Source of the DNA: an uncultured Croceitalea sp.
GTDB taxonomy: Bacteria > Bacteroidota > Bacteroidia > Flavobacteriales > Flavobacteriaceae
Direction of reading: 5' to 3'
Length of the DNA: 64,000 bases
Assembly: GCA_947494805.1 (NCBI GenBank)
Contig: CANLWK010000005.1
Location: 171,273 to 235,272 of the forward strand
This document shows, one piece after another, positions 1 to 8,948 of this stretch (position 1 is its first letter; the number at the start of each line of letters is the position of its first letter). The notes beneath the pieces are model-generated. The model did no database searches. It was not told the origin of the DNA and saw nothing but the letters and a program-made list of their open reading frames with translations. The translations under genes and the position numbers were made by a program.

Positions 1-1
1 T

Positions 2-70
2 AAACCTGAAATATTAATGAAGAATATAGATTTTTTGGAAGCAGAAATTAATCAAATCAAAAGAAACTAA
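2..70 (+). CDS. C-terminal fragment of an unidentified protein, cut by the window edge
   Basis: Reading frame 2 is open from the first base to a TAA at 68-70 and encodes 22 residues ending in a charged, helix-prone tail (NIDFLEAEINQIKRN). The heptad-like spacing of hydrophobic residues resembles the C-terminal coiled coil of MerR-type regulators. A palindrome follows 14 bases later, ahead of the next gene, which would suit that idea. The fragment is too short to identify. That it is coding at all is inferred only from the open frame and its position just upstream of a co-directional gene. Confidence 0.35.
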   Translation, partial: KPEILMKNIDFLEAEINQIKRN

Positions 71-84
71 AAAAATTTAACTAA

Positions 85-106
85 TCATATACCCTACGGT
101 ATATGA
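85..106. promoter_or_regulatory. Perfect inverted repeat ahead of the ketoacyl synthase gene, candidate operator
   Basis: Two 9-base arms, TCATATACC and GGTATATGA, are perfect reverse complements separated by 4 bases (CTAC). The site ends 14 bases before the start codon of the FabF-like gene. Its 22-bp length and ACC...GGT core resemble operators of MerR-family regulators, but no regulator is identified here. It is not followed by a T-tract, so it is unlikely to be a terminator for the upstream fragment. Confidence 0.45.
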
Positions 107-120
107 AATAATTTAATACT

Positions 121-1368
121 ATGAAACGAGTGGTTATAACAGGTTTGGGAGCGATTACGCCGATAGGAAAAAACACAAAAGCGTACTGGAACAATCTTTT
201 AAATGGAGTATCTGGAGCAGATAAAATAACACGCTTTGACCCTTCTAAGTTCAAAACTCAATTTGCTTGCGAAATAAAAGACTATAGTCCTTTAGACTAT
301 TTTGATAGAAAGGAAGCAAGAAAACTGGACAGGTTTAGTCAGTATGGTCTAATTTCAACAGAAGAAGCCGTAAAAGATGCTGAACTTGATTTTTCAAAAT
401 TCGATGTAAATAGAATTGGGGTCATATTTTCAAGTGGTATTGGTGGTTTTGAAACTTTTGAAAAGGAAGTTATCGACTTCACAGATAGTAATTTTCAACC
501 CCGTTTTAACCCTTTTTTTATTCCAAAGATAATTTCCAATGGTCTGTCTGGGCAAATTTCAATCAACTACGGACTCCGCGGTGTAAACTATTGTCCTGTT
601 ACGGCCTGTGCTTCTTCGACCCAGAGTATCATACAGGCATTCAACTATATACGCTTAGATAAAGCTGATATTGTTATAACGGGCGGTTCAGAAGCACCGA
701 TAACGGAATCATCTATAGGAGGGTTTAATGCTATGAGGGCAATGTCTACAAACAATGAAAACTATAGTTCTGCTTCGAGGCCTTTTGATAAAAATAGAGA
801 TGGTTTTGTAGTGGGGGAAGGTGCTGGGACCTTGATTTTGGAAAGTTTGGAATCTGCAGTAAAAAGAAGTGCAAAAATTTATGCCGAAGTTATTGGTGGT
901 GGCGAAAGTTCAGATGCATACCACGTAACAGGAACACACCCTGAAGGACTTGGAGCTTATTTAGCAATGAAACTCGGAATAAAAGAAGCAAATGTTTTAC
1001 CAGAAAGAATCGACTATATCAATGCTCACGCTACATCTACCGGATTGGGCGATTTATCAGAAGTAAAAGCGATTGAAAAACTCTTTAAATCAAATCTCGA
1101 TGAATTACAAGTAAGTGCATCAAAATCAATGACTGGACATCTATTGGGTGGTACTGGGGCCATTGAAGCCATTTCAACTTCGCTATCGGTAAGTACAAAC
1201 TTGATTCCACCGACAATAAATACGACAGAAGTAGATGAAAATATACCCAAAGAATTAGATTTGTCGCTTAACGGAAAAACTTCGAGGGAAATTCACTATG
1301 CCTTGAGCAACAGTTTCGGATTTGGCGGTCATTGTGCAACTTTGATATTAAAAAAATACGTTGGCTAA
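121..1368 (+). CDS. beta-ketoacyl-[acyl-carrier-protein] synthase, FabF (KAS II) type
   Basis: The protein has 415 residues, the usual FabF length, and the thiolase fold is recognisable throughout. The catalytic triad sits at the same numbering as E. coli FabF: Cys163 in TACASS, His303 in NAHATST and His340 in MTGHLLGG. The family condenses malonyl-ACP with an acyl-ACP in the cytoplasm. No acyl carrier protein, FabD or FabG gene is adjacent, so this stands alone and is probably not the main housekeeping copy. It could serve a specialised lipid or a tailoring step. A perfect inverted repeat immediately upstream suggests its own regulation. The family is certain and the specific role is not. 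I leave the symbol empty because the housekeeping fabF probably lies elsewhere. Confidence 0.9.
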   Translation: MKRVVITGLGAITPIGKNTKAYWNNLLNGVSGADKITRFDPSKFKTQFACEIKDYSPLDYFDRKEARKLDRFSQYGLISTEEAVKDAELDFSKFDVNRIGVIFSSGIGGFETFEKEVIDFTDSNFQPRFNPFFIPKIISNGLSGQISINYGLRGVNYCPVTACASSTQSIIQAFNYIRLDKADIVITGGSEAPITESSIGGFNAMRAMSTNNENYSSASRPFDKNRDGFVVGEGAGTLILESLESAVKRSAKIYAEVIGGGESSDAYHVTGTHPEGLGAYLAMKLGIKEANVLPERIDYINAHATSTGLGDLSEVKAIEKLFKSNLDELQVSASKSMTGHLLGGTGAIEAISTSLSVSTNLIPPTINTTEVDENIPKELDLSLNGKTSREIHYALSNSFGFGGHCATLILKKYVG

Positions 1369-1512
1369 CATTTTATATAAGTCATAGCTGAGTAAGTGCT
1401 TTATCTATCACTTTTTTTTAATTTTAAAATCTGTTCTAAACTTAGAAAATGCTACATAAATCTGTTACGGTTGATATATGAATCATTGTGGCATATTTAT
1501 CCATAACATTAA

Positions 1513-1908
1513 ATGCAACAGGAGAGAGACTACATCCAAAGGGAAATCCAACGTTTGACACTGTTGTTAACAAAACTAATAGGCAAAGCGCTTGAGCTGA
1601 AGACGGACGATTTTGAGCAAGGATTCCATAATATCGAATCTGACCTAAAAAATGAATTCGATTTGACCTTATCGGATATTTCAGAAATGGAAGATTCTGA
1701 GCTGTCTGAAAAATTAGATGGATTGGATGAACAACATTTAGAAAAGTTAGTGGAATTGATTGCCCATCTGGTTCATAATTTGGAGGTTGCCTTTAGAATC
1801 AAATTAGCGAAAAAAGGAATTGTAATGTTAGACTTTTTAGATGCAAATTCTAAAACGTTCTCTTTGAATAGAATAGAATTGAGAAACAAACTACTACAAC
1901 AGTTATGA
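1513..1908 (+). CDS. Small helical protein of unknown function
   Basis: The protein has 131 residues, with no signal peptide and no membrane segment. It is rich in Leu, Glu and Lys and predicted to be nearly all alpha-helical. The N-terminal stretch (YIQREIQRLTLLLTKLI) looks amphipathic and a central acidic section follows. I recognise no catalytic motif. Proteins of this look are common as hypotheticals in Bacteroidota. It stands alone between the ketoacyl synthase and a secreted protein, with more than 100 bases of AT-rich spacer on each side. Codon use resembles the neighbours, and the frame is long enough to be convincing. Confidence 0.7.
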   Translation: MQQERDYIQREIQRLTLLLTKLIGKALELKTDDFEQGFHNIESDLKNEFDLTLSDISEMEDSELSEKLDGLDEQHLEKLVELIAHLVHNLEVAFRIKLAKKGIVMLDFLDANSKTFSLNRIELRNKLLQQL

Positions 1909-2076
1909 ATGATTGCTGCATTCTTGTTAACTTGAAATCTAGAAACTATGAACGGTCTGATATCTAACGATTTTCAACACCGCTGCAGATCATACCCCAC
2001 CCCGTTATCGATAAACAAAAAAATACGCGTCCAGTTTTCGGTTGCCAATAGAATTTCATAGAGGCAATTTTGCCTT

Positions 2077-2583
2077 ATGGATTTATACAAGAAATATTTT
2101 TTGATCATAGTGGTATTGATAGGCCCGCTAATGGGTTTTGGCCAAGAGTTAAAACCAAACTTGTTCTTTCGAACACCTCAGATTGTCAATTACACCATCA
2201 ATCAAAGCGAAGTGACCTATAGCCCCATTATTTCAATAGGCGTCGGTCTTTCCCATAAATCAAGATTCATAGAGCTGGCCACCTTTATCAGTGATGACGA
2301 TGTGTATGGCTTTTATACCTTTTTTGGTACAACCCTGAAAACAAAACAACTAGGCCAAGACTTAAAGTTGCACACCAATTGGTTTGGTGAGATAACCTAT
2401 GTTCCCTCACAAAATCAAGATTTGGATTACTTTATGTACACGTCTGGCGTTTGTTTCTTTCTCAACCATAGTTTTGAATGGGGTTCCATAGGCATTCCCT
2501 TTTGCCTCGGTCTTGCCTATGGCCAAGATGCCATCAGTTTGAATACAAGAACAGTTCTCAACCTATCACTAAACCTGAAGTAA
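2077..2583 (+). CDS. Exported protein of unknown function, possibly a small beta-barrel
   Basis: The protein has 168 residues and begins with a clear signal peptide: Lys-Lys, then a hydrophobic core (FLIIVVLIGPLMGFG), with cleavage likely before Gln23. The mature part alternates polar and hydrophobic residues with many aromatic residues and glycines and ends in a Leu-Asn-Leu-Lys tail. This is the pattern of a small outer-membrane beta-barrel or a periplasmic beta protein. No named family is recognised. The stop lies 2 bases before the start of the following broken gene, so the two may be co-transcribed. Confidence 0.7.
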   Translation: MDLYKKYFLIIVVLIGPLMGFGQELKPNLFFRTPQIVNYTINQSEVTYSPIISIGVGLSHKSRFIELATFISDDDVYGFYTFFGTTLKTKQLGQDLKLHTNWFGEITYVPSQNQDLDYFMYTSGVCFFLNHSFEWGSIGIPFCLGLAYGQDAISLNTRTVLNLSLNLK

Positions 2584-2585
2584 CT

Positions 2586-3341
2586 ATGGAATTTGAAACC
2601 CTGCACCATCAAGACGAACCTTTGTTAATTGCCAATGTTTGGGATGTTCCCAGTGCAAAAATTGCCGAATCATTGGGCTTTCAGGCTATAGCTACCTCAA
2701 GTTAGGCAATTGCTTCACTTCTTGGGTATCAAGATGGTGAAGAAATGTCCTTTTCAGAATTGGAATACATGGTCAAAAGGATTTCATCAAATGTAAGCCT
2801 GCCGCTATCCGTTGATTTAGAATCAGGGTACAGTCGAAATGCAGATGAAATTGTGGCGCATATCAAAAAGTTGAACAATCTAGGTGTGGTAGGCATAAAC
2901 ATTGAAGATAGTATCGTAGGGAAAAGTAGAAGGTTGTTGGACGCCGAAAAGTTTGCTCAACTTCTCTCAGAATTGGTCAAGAGCCTAAAAAAAGAAGAGG
3001 TTGATATGTTTGTGAATGCCAGAACCGATACCTTTTTACTGGGCGTTGTGAATACAATGAAAGAAACGAAAAGGAGAATCCACCTTTATGAAAATGCAGG
3101 CGTATATGGAATATTTGTTCCCTGTATTGAAAAAGAATCGGATATCAAAGAAGTGGCAAACGCTACAAAACTGCCCATTAATGTAATGTGCATGCCCAAG
3201 CTGCCCAATTTTATGACATTGAAGACTTTAGGTGTGCAACGCATCAGTATGGGTAACTTTGTATTTGACCATATGTGCGGCCAGTTCAAAACAAAAGTTG
3301 AAGAAATTCAGACCCAGCAATCGTTTAAACCTATTTTTTGA
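2586..3341 (+). pseudogene. Isocitrate lyase/phosphoenolpyruvate mutase family gene interrupted by an in-frame amber codon
   Basis: One reading frame runs from ATG 2586 to TGA 3339-3341, broken only by TAG at 2703-2705. Before the stop the text reads ANVWDVPSAKIAESLGF...ATSS, and after it AIASLLGYQDGE, exactly as in intact members (TSS-x-AIA-x-x-LGY-x-DGE). Downstream motifs are also present: VDLESGY, INIEDS, NARTDTFLLG. An intact product would have about 251 residues. Internal translation could restart at ATG 2745 but would lack the N-terminal strand of the TIM barrel. The family cleaves or rearranges C-C or C-P bonds in oxaloacetate-like substrates. The gene overlaps ada by one base (TGATG), which implies translational coupling. 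A single-base error, a true nonsense mutation and suppression are all possible. Confidence 0.8.
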
Positions 3342-4399
3342 TGCGAATTACAGAGCTTAAGACCATAGATGAGTATTATAGGGCCTTACTGGAAAGAAAG
3401 CCAAACTTTGTGGGTATTTTTTTTGTAGGCGTAAAAACGACATCTGTTTTTTGTATTGCGACCTGTAGGGCGAGAAAACCAAAAAAAGAGAATGTTGAGT
3501 TCTTTACCACCTTCAAAGATGCTTTGGATAATGGTTACAGACCTTGTAAAGTGTGTAAACCGACCGAATATGCCCATAAAGCTCCCGAACACATCAGAAG
3601 AGCGATACAATTGATCAAAGAGAATCAAAAATCGAAGGTTGCCGATGCCCAATTGCGACAAATGAATATCAGTCCAGAGGTTGTCAGAAGGTGGTTCAAC
3701 AAAAACTATGGAATGACCTTTCAGGCGTACCAAAGAATGTATCGCATCAATCTTGCCTTTCAAGAACTGAAAAAGGGAAAAACAACAACGGCCACCGCAT
3801 TTGATGCCGGGTACGAATCTTTAAGCGGATTTGGTTATACGTTCAAAAAGATATTGGGTGATTCGCCAATCAACAGTGCAACAAAAAATGTCATTTTGAT
3901 CAATCGATTGACAACCCCTTTGGGCCCTATGTTCATTTGCGCCACCGATAATGGAGTCTGTTTGTTAGAGTTTGTGGACCGGCGCATGTTGGAAACAGAG
4001 TTTAAAACACTGCAAAGCTATTTGGGAGCAAACATTATTGCAGGAGAGAACGAACACATTAAACGAGCCAAAAAGGAAATCACCGAGTATTTTGACGGAG
4101 AAAGGAAAAACTTCAGCGTAGCACTTGAAACTCCGGGAACAGCCTTTCAAAATTTGATTTGGGAAAGCCTAAAAAAGATAGACTATGGAAAAACTTTGAC
4201 CTACGAACAACAAGCGGAAACCATTAACAACCCTAAGGCAGTAAGAGCTGTTGCCGCTGCAAACGGACATAATCGGGTTTCAATTTTGATTCCTTGCCAT
4301 AGGGTTATCGGAAAGAACGGAAAAATGACCGGATACGGAGGTGGAATTGAACGAAAAAGATGGTTATTGCAGCACGAAAAGAAAAACACTGCCGATTAA
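3341..4399 (+). CDS. ada: Ada: bifunctional adaptive-response regulator and methylated-DNA-protein cysteine methyltransferase
   Basis: The protein has 352 residues with three parts in order: an N-terminal zinc domain, an AraC-type helix-turn-helix (about 85-170) and a C-terminal O6-methylguanine methyltransferase (about 185-345). The zinc ligands Cys38, Cys42, Cys69 and Cys72 fall at the same numbering as E. coli Ada, and Cys38 is the methyl-phosphotriester acceptor there. The C-terminal acceptor is the Cys of IPCHRVIG (about 319). In the known family, methylation of the N-terminal Cys turns Ada into an activator of alkylation-repair genes. I chose ATG 3341, overlapping the preceding stop as TGATG, rather than the TTG three bases earlier. 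An AraC gene follows after 117 bases. Function is well supported. Confidence 0.95.
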   Translation: MRITELKTIDEYYRALLERKPNFVGIFFVGVKTTSVFCIATCRARKPKKENVEFFTTFKDALDNGYRPCKVCKPTEYAHKAPEHIRRAIQLIKENQKSKVADAQLRQMNISPEVVRRWFNKNYGMTFQAYQRMYRINLAFQELKKGKTTTATAFDAGYESLSGFGYTFKKILGDSPINSATKNVILINRLTTPLGPMFICATDNGVCLLEFVDRRMLETEFKTLQSYLGANIIAGENEHIKRAKKEITEYFDGERKNFSVALETPGTAFQNLIWESLKKIDYGKTLTYEQQAETINNPKAVRAVAAANGHNRVSILIPCHRVIGKNGKMTGYGGGIERKRWLLQHEKKNTAD

Positions 4400-4516
4400 G
4401 AACGGCAAGTGGGTATAGCTGCAATTCATTAACTTTAAATTTTATAACCAAGTGACGTCTTGATTTGCAATGCCGCTACAAATAATTGCCCAGACTGTCT
4501 TTACCGCATTTGAAGA

Positions 4517-5437
4517 ATGACACTGACAACCAAAGAAATACCAACAGATTATCGAAATCGGATCAATCGGGTTTTTGAGTTCATTGATGAAAATTTGGAA
4601 TCGAATTTAGCACTGGAAACCGTTGCCGAGATTGCTTTTTTCTCCCCGTTTCATTTTCATCGGGTGTTCAAGTTTGTTACCGGAGAAACGCTAAATGCCT
4701 ATGTGACCAGAAAAAGAATTGAAAAATCAGCAGCTGATCTGTTACATAAGAATAGCACCACAACGGCCATAGCCCACAAATACGGATTCAGTGATAATTC
4801 TTCATATTCAAGAACGTTCAAAAAGTACTATGGTGCAAGCCCAACGGAATTCAGAAAGCAAAACCCCAATAAACATAGCAAGATTCGTCAACTTAAAAGC
4901 AAGAACGGACAAGAATATCCTGACCCTGAAAAATACATTTGCATCATTGATAATCTAAAAAAATGGATAGTGATGAACGCAAAAATTGAAGTTAGAGAAA
5001 CCCCTAAACTGAAGCTTGCCGGGGTTACGCACGTCGGGGTAAACGGAATCGAAAATGCTTTTGAAAAACTTGCCAGATGGGCAGTGCCAAAAGGACTGCT
5101 CAAAAATTCAGAAGCGAAAATGGGAAGGCTCTTCTATGACAGTTTTAAGATTACCGCGCCCAATAAGGTCCGCATGAGTGTCTTTTTGGCGACGGACGAA
5201 CCTTTTGAAACGGAAGGTGAGATCTATAGGCTAACCATTAATAGCGCAAAATGTATTGTTGGTCGTTTTGAGATTACACCTGGCGAGTTTGAGAAGGCAT
5301 GGACAAGTCTCTTTATTTGGATGAATGAAAATGGATATAAGAAGGGTGGGGAGCATCCATTTGAAATTTACCACAATGATTACAGAGAACATCCAGAGCA
5401 TAAATTCTTAGTGGATCTATACATACCGATTGTGTAA
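4517..5437 (+). CDS. AraC-family regulator with a GyrI-like effector domain (Rob/SoxS-like layout)
   Basis: The protein has 306 residues. An N-terminal AraC DNA-binding domain (about 15-115) contains two helix-turn-helix units, with the typical SPFHFHRVFK and FSDNSSYSRTFKKYYG stretches. After a charged linker, residues about 155-306 form a GyrI-like/Bacterial transcription activator effector-binding domain. This layout is that of Rob- and BmrR-type sensors, which bind small hydrophobic compounds and switch on drug or stress responses. It lies between ada and a beta-lactamase gene, both on the same strand, so it could regulate either. That link is inference, because the 194-base gap before the beta-lactamase shows no recognisable operator. 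Confidence 0.9.
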   Translation: MTLTTKEIPTDYRNRINRVFEFIDENLESNLALETVAEIAFFSPFHFHRVFKFVTGETLNAYVTRKRIEKSAADLLHKNSTTTAIAHKYGFSDNSSYSRTFKKYYGASPTEFRKQNPNKHSKIRQLKSKNGQEYPDPEKYICIIDNLKKWIVMNAKIEVRETPKLKLAGVTHVGVNGIENAFEKLARWAVPKGLLKNSEAKMGRLFYDSFKITAPNKVRMSVFLATDEPFETEGEIYRLTINSAKCIVGRFEITPGEFEKAWTSLFIWMNENGYKKGGEHPFEIYHNDYREHPEHKFLVDLYIPIV

Positions 5438-5631
5438 AAATGGTATATGACAATAAGTATGTACAAAAAGCTTAGGGTTTAGTGCTATGCAAACCAACCG
5501 CTTAAAACTTTGAAAAAAAGGAAAAAATAACAAACAAATGATGCTGTATTTGGCTATTTTTAAAAATGACCAGCACCAACATGTAGTACGACGAACCCGA
5601 TAAAAATACAATACCTACAATCAAAAAATCC

Positions 5632-6537
5632 ATGATAAACAAAAAGACATGCTTCGCTATTTTAATCTGTTTAATGGCCCTTTTGCAAGGCTATGCCCAA
5701 AAAATGGAACGGCTACAACAAGAAATTGAGCGTATCGTAAGCACTAAAGAAGCAACCGTAGGGGTTGCAATCAATGGAATGGAAGCAAATGATACCCTCA
5801 GCATCAGGGGGCGAAGACACTTTCCCATGCAAAGCGTGTTCAAGTTTCACATTGCATTGGCCATTTTAGCTGAGGTAGAAAAAGGCAAGCTTTCCCTTGA
5901 CCAACAAATTGAGATCAAAAAAAGTGAGCTGCTGCCAGGATTATGGAGCCCGATACGGAAAAAATACCCTGAAGGGACCACACTTACCATAGCTGAGATC
6001 ATAAAGTATACCGTTGCTTTAAGCGACAATGTGGGCTGTGATGCCTTGTTAAGGCTTCTTGGGGAGCCTGAGGCTGTTGAACGTTATTTTTCAAGTCTAG
6101 GGTTTAAAGATTTTGCAGTCAAGATCAACGAAGAAACCATGCAAAATAATTGGGACTTACAGTTTCTGAATTGGACCACTCCAAAAGAAGCAAACAACAT
6201 ACTGGCCGCATTTTATGAAAATAAAGATGGACTGCTTTCAAAAGAACACCATGATTTTATTTGGAACGTCATGAAAGGAACCAAAACAGGTAAGGGCAGG
6301 CTGCGAGGGCAATTGCCCAAAGGAACGGTGGTGGCCCATAAAACAGGTTGGTCGGGTAAACATAAAGAAACGGATGTCACGGCCGCAGTGAACAATATCG
6401 GCATCGTATTTCTGCCCAACGGAAACTACTTTACCATCAGTGTTTTTGTCACGGCATCGAAAGAAAGTTTTGAAACGAACGAGCGGATCATAGCTGACAT
6501 TGCCAAGGCCGCTTGGGATTACTTCAATGATAAGTAA
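5632..6537 (+). CDS. Class A beta-lactamase (PER/CfxA-like subclass A2)
   Basis: The protein has 301 residues with a signal peptide (CFAILICLMALLQGYA, cleavage about residue 22), so it is periplasmic. The serine beta-lactamase motifs are complete: Ser68-x-x-Lys71 (SVFK), Ser131-Asp132-Asn133 and Lys237-Thr238-Gly239. An omega-loop segment with Glu (NEETM) lies near residue 165. Spacing and the long omega loop resemble the Bacteroidota enzymes CfxA, CblA and PER (subclass A2), several of which hydrolyse cephalosporins. The substrate range here cannot be read from sequence. The gene sits in an ordinary chromosomal setting with no mobile-element signs nearby, and an AraC/GyrI-type regulator lies upstream. 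A GC-rich inverted repeat at about 6566-6583 may terminate it. Confidence 0.93.
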   Translation: MINKKTCFAILICLMALLQGYAQKMERLQQEIERIVSTKEATVGVAINGMEANDTLSIRGRRHFPMQSVFKFHIALAILAEVEKGKLSLDQQIEIKKSELLPGLWSPIRKKYPEGTTLTIAEIIKYTVALSDNVGCDALLRLLGEPEAVERYFSSLGFKDFAVKINEETMQNNWDLQFLNWTTPKEANNILAAFYENKDGLLSKEHHDFIWNVMKGTKTGKGRLRGQLPKGTVVAHKTGWSGKHKETDVTAAVNNIGIVFLPNGNYFTISVFVTASKESFETNERIIADIAKAAWDYFNDK

Positions 6538-6565
6538 CCTCGCGAAACTCTCAAGCAAGTAAAAT

Positions 6566-6586
6566 CCCCTTTGGTAAACGGGGTTT
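6566..6586 (+). terminator. Possible terminator after the beta-lactamase gene
   Basis: CCCCTTT and AAAcGGGG pair around a GGT loop with one bulged base, and TTTA follows. The stem is short and the T-tract weak, so this is only a candidate. It lies 29 bases after the beta-lactamase stop. Confidence 0.3.
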
Positions 6587-6658
6587 AGGTTTAGCTTTCA
6601 TAAAAAATATCGAACTTCACCCATAATTTGATTTCGGTCATTATAGCATCGCTTTGTT

Positions 6659-7732
6659 TTGAATACTTCCATTCTTCTCTGGGTAATTTCTGGAATAGGC
6701 GCTTTACAGGGCATCTTACTGGCCTTGTTGATCGTGGCAAAAAAGAGCAAGCAACTTTCAGACCGAATTTTGTTCACCTGGTTTCTGTTGTTTTCTTTTC
6801 ACTTGTTATGTGCCATAGGCAAAGATCTTTATCCGACCATACTTTTGTTCGCTGCATTCACCAAGACCCTTGGTTTTTTACAGGGTCCTTTTTTCTTGTT
6901 GTACAATAAATCCCTCACCAACAAGCATTGGCGCTGGGGCGATAGCTTGCATTTTATTCCTTTTCTGGTCTTCACCATTTTAAGCTTTTTTATAGTGCCG
7001 AGTTTTGAAACCTCATGGGACATTGTTGTACTGCTGCCCAAAGTCGCCTCACTGGTGGGCTATCCCGCTTACGTTTGGTATGTGTGCACCAAAAGAATGA
7101 ATTATGCAAGGGAGCACCACGCTGGCAATATGGTGTTGACCCTTCGCTGGATCAGAATTGTCGCCTTACTGTTTCTGATCAGTATAGGAATCAGTATTTT
7201 GAGGATGATGGTCGAGTTATCGGTTGGGGTACGCTATTTTGAGCTATGGGATGTTATACGATATGTAGTACTCTTAACGGCGCTTGGTTATTTTGGACTA
7301 AAGTACGGCGTGGTGTACAGTCCTGAACTGGCGATGCCGACTGAAGGCAAAAGTAACTACAAAGACAGTCCGTTAAAGCAGGGAGAACTGAAACAGTATG
7401 CTCAGAACATTACTGAATTTATAGACAAGAACGAGGCCTTTCTGAACGCAGACTTTTCGTTATCGGTACTTTCAGAATCTTTGGATATTCCCAAACACCA
7501 TCTTTCCCAGATCATCAATTCAGAACTGAATACCTCGTTCTATAATTTGGTCAATTCCAAAAGGGTCGCCTATGCGCAGCACAAATTGGAAACAGAGGAT
7601 ATTACCAAATTCACCTTTGAGGGTTTGGGGTACGAATCGGGCTTTAACACCAAATCATCTTTTTACCATAATTTCAAAAAGGTCACGGGCAAAACCCCAA
7701 AGCAATACCTAAAAGAAATAAGTAGTTCTTAA
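6659..7732 (+). CDS. Membrane-anchored AraC-family regulator
   Basis: The protein has 357 residues. The first about 225 form six to seven hydrophobic helices (start SILLWVISGIGALQGILLALLIVAKK). A C-terminal AraC helix-turn-helix domain (about 255-355) ends with the usual GFNTKSSFYHNFKKVTGKTPKQYLK. Many Bacteroidota carry such regulators, in which a membrane sensor is fused to the DNA-binding part. The ligand is unknown. The start is TTG 6659: no ATG precedes the first membrane helix in this frame, and a TAG lies 15 bases upstream. Family members begin at the same point, so a non-ATG start is likely. The epimerase-like gene 64 bases downstream on the same strand may be a target. Confidence 0.88.
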   Translation: MNTSILLWVISGIGALQGILLALLIVAKKSKQLSDRILFTWFLLFSFHLLCAIGKDLYPTILLFAAFTKTLGFLQGPFFLLYNKSLTNKHWRWGDSLHFIPFLVFTILSFFIVPSFETSWDIVVLLPKVASLVGYPAYVWYVCTKRMNYAREHHAGNMVLTLRWIRIVALLFLISIGISILRMMVELSVGVRYFELWDVIRYVVLLTALGYFGLKYGVVYSPELAMPTEGKSNYKDSPLKQGELKQYAQNITEFIDKNEAFLNADFSLSVLSESLDIPKHHLSQIINSELNTSFYNLVNSKRVAYAQHKLETEDITKFTFEGLGYESGFNTKSSFYHNFKKVTGKTPKQYLKEISSS

Positions 7733-7796
7733 TTAAGACCCACCTTAGTTTATTTTAAGATAAGTTTCTTGGCCCTTCATCAGAACAACAACTTTC

Positions 7797-8948
7797 ATGA
7801 ACAAAAGAGACTTTTTAAAGACATCTACCATGGCCGCCGCGTCTGTGGTGGTACAGCCTATGGGCATTTTTGAAACATCGTCAACTTCAAAAGAAAAAAA
7901 TGGCAAAAAGGCACTCATGCTTGGGGGGCGTGGCTTTATCGGCCCTACTATCGTGAATGCGCTTTTAGCTGCGGGCTATGAGGTTACGCTGTTGAACCGT
8001 GGCATGACCAATCCAGAGCTTTTTAGTGAGCTGCCACTGATTGTTTGTGATAGGGAAAAGGAAAACAAGCAAGGCCTTAAAGCCATATCAAAAAAAGATA
8101 GGGAAACGTATTGGGACGTGGTCGTGGATACCTGGCAGAAATCTTCTAAGGCGGTAGCTGATTTTTTGGAGGAATTCAAAAGTAACATTGGCCATTACCA
8201 TTATATCTCGTCCATCTCGGTGTATGATAAATGGGACAAAAAGTACATCATTGAAAACGAACCATTGAATCCGCTTCCCGCGGCACCTACTACCATAGGG
8301 GAAGAGTTTCGGTACGCCATTCGAAAAACCCTTGCCGAAGAGGCCATTCGAAAGCATTTTGACCGATACACCATTTACAGGTCTTCCGGAATGAAAGATT
8401 ACCGCACAACGCACCCCAATGACCCAAGTTCCCAACCGTACTGGCCTGTACGATTTAACAGGGGCGGCGAAATATTGGTGCCTAAAATTAAGGACCACTA
8501 TATTCAGTTTACCGATGTGCAGAGCTTGGTACGGTTTGTAGTACACTGCGCAGAAAACAAAACCTACGGGGCATTCAATGTAGCGCATCCTACCATGGCG
8601 TTCAAAGATTACATATCGTGTTTGGCCTATGTGACACAACGACCGGATAAACTGCATTGGATCGATGGTTCGTTTTTGGAAAAAGAAGGCCTTTTGCCCT
8701 ATAAAATTGTTCCGTTCTGGCGCGAGCAACCTGTGGGATTCTACTATTTCAACGTACAAAAGGCACTTTTGGCCGGCTTGGTGAATCGCCCAGTGACCGA
8801 TATGCTGGCCGATCAGTTGGCGGGTTACAAAAGTAGATTTCCTAAAGACGACGTTCGTTTTGGGATAACTGTGGGCGATACGACCATCAAATACTTTTCC
8901 ATGGAAAAAGAAAAAGAGGTGATACGTAAGTGGATAGCCCGTACATAG
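7797..8948 (+). CDS. Exported NAD-dependent epimerase/dehydratase-like protein
   Basis: The protein has 383 residues. The N-terminus MNKRDFLKTSTMAAASVVV is Tat-like, with Lys-Arg in place of twin Arg followed by the usual D-F-L-K. A Rossmann fold follows with the nucleotide loop GGRGFIGP at about residue 43. A YISSISVYD segment near 137 lies where short-chain dehydrogenases place their catalytic Ser/Tyr. Residues up to about 380 match the extended SDR fold. Related exported proteins in Bacteroidota are annotated only as epimerase/reductase, and the substrate is unknown. If truly exported through Tat, it would carry NAD(P) bound. It follows the membrane AraC gene by 64 bases and may be its target. 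Confidence 0.82.
   Translation: MNKRDFLKTSTMAAASVVVQPMGIFETSSTSKEKNGKKALMLGGRGFIGPTIVNALLAAGYEVTLLNRGMTNPELFSELPLIVCDREKENKQGLKAISKKDRETYWDVVVDTWQKSSKAVADFLEEFKSNIGHYHYISSISVYDKWDKKYIIENEPLNPLPAAPTTIGEEFRYAIRKTLAEEAIRKHFDRYTIYRSSGMKDYRTTHPNDPSSQPYWPVRFNRGGEILVPKIKDHYIQFTDVQSLVRFVVHCAENKTYGAFNVAHPTMAFKDYISCLAYVTQRPDKLHWIDGSFLEKEGLLPYKIVPFWREQPVGFYYFNVQKALLAGLVNRPVTDMLADQLAGYKSRFPKDDVRFGITVGDTTIKYFSMEKEKEVIRKWIART

Noticed and set aside
8088-8759. Long reading frame of 223 codons on the minus strand inside the exported epimerase-like gene
   Set aside because: It has no recognisable domain, is rich in Arg, Cys and His as shadows are, and lies entirely within a well-supported gene.
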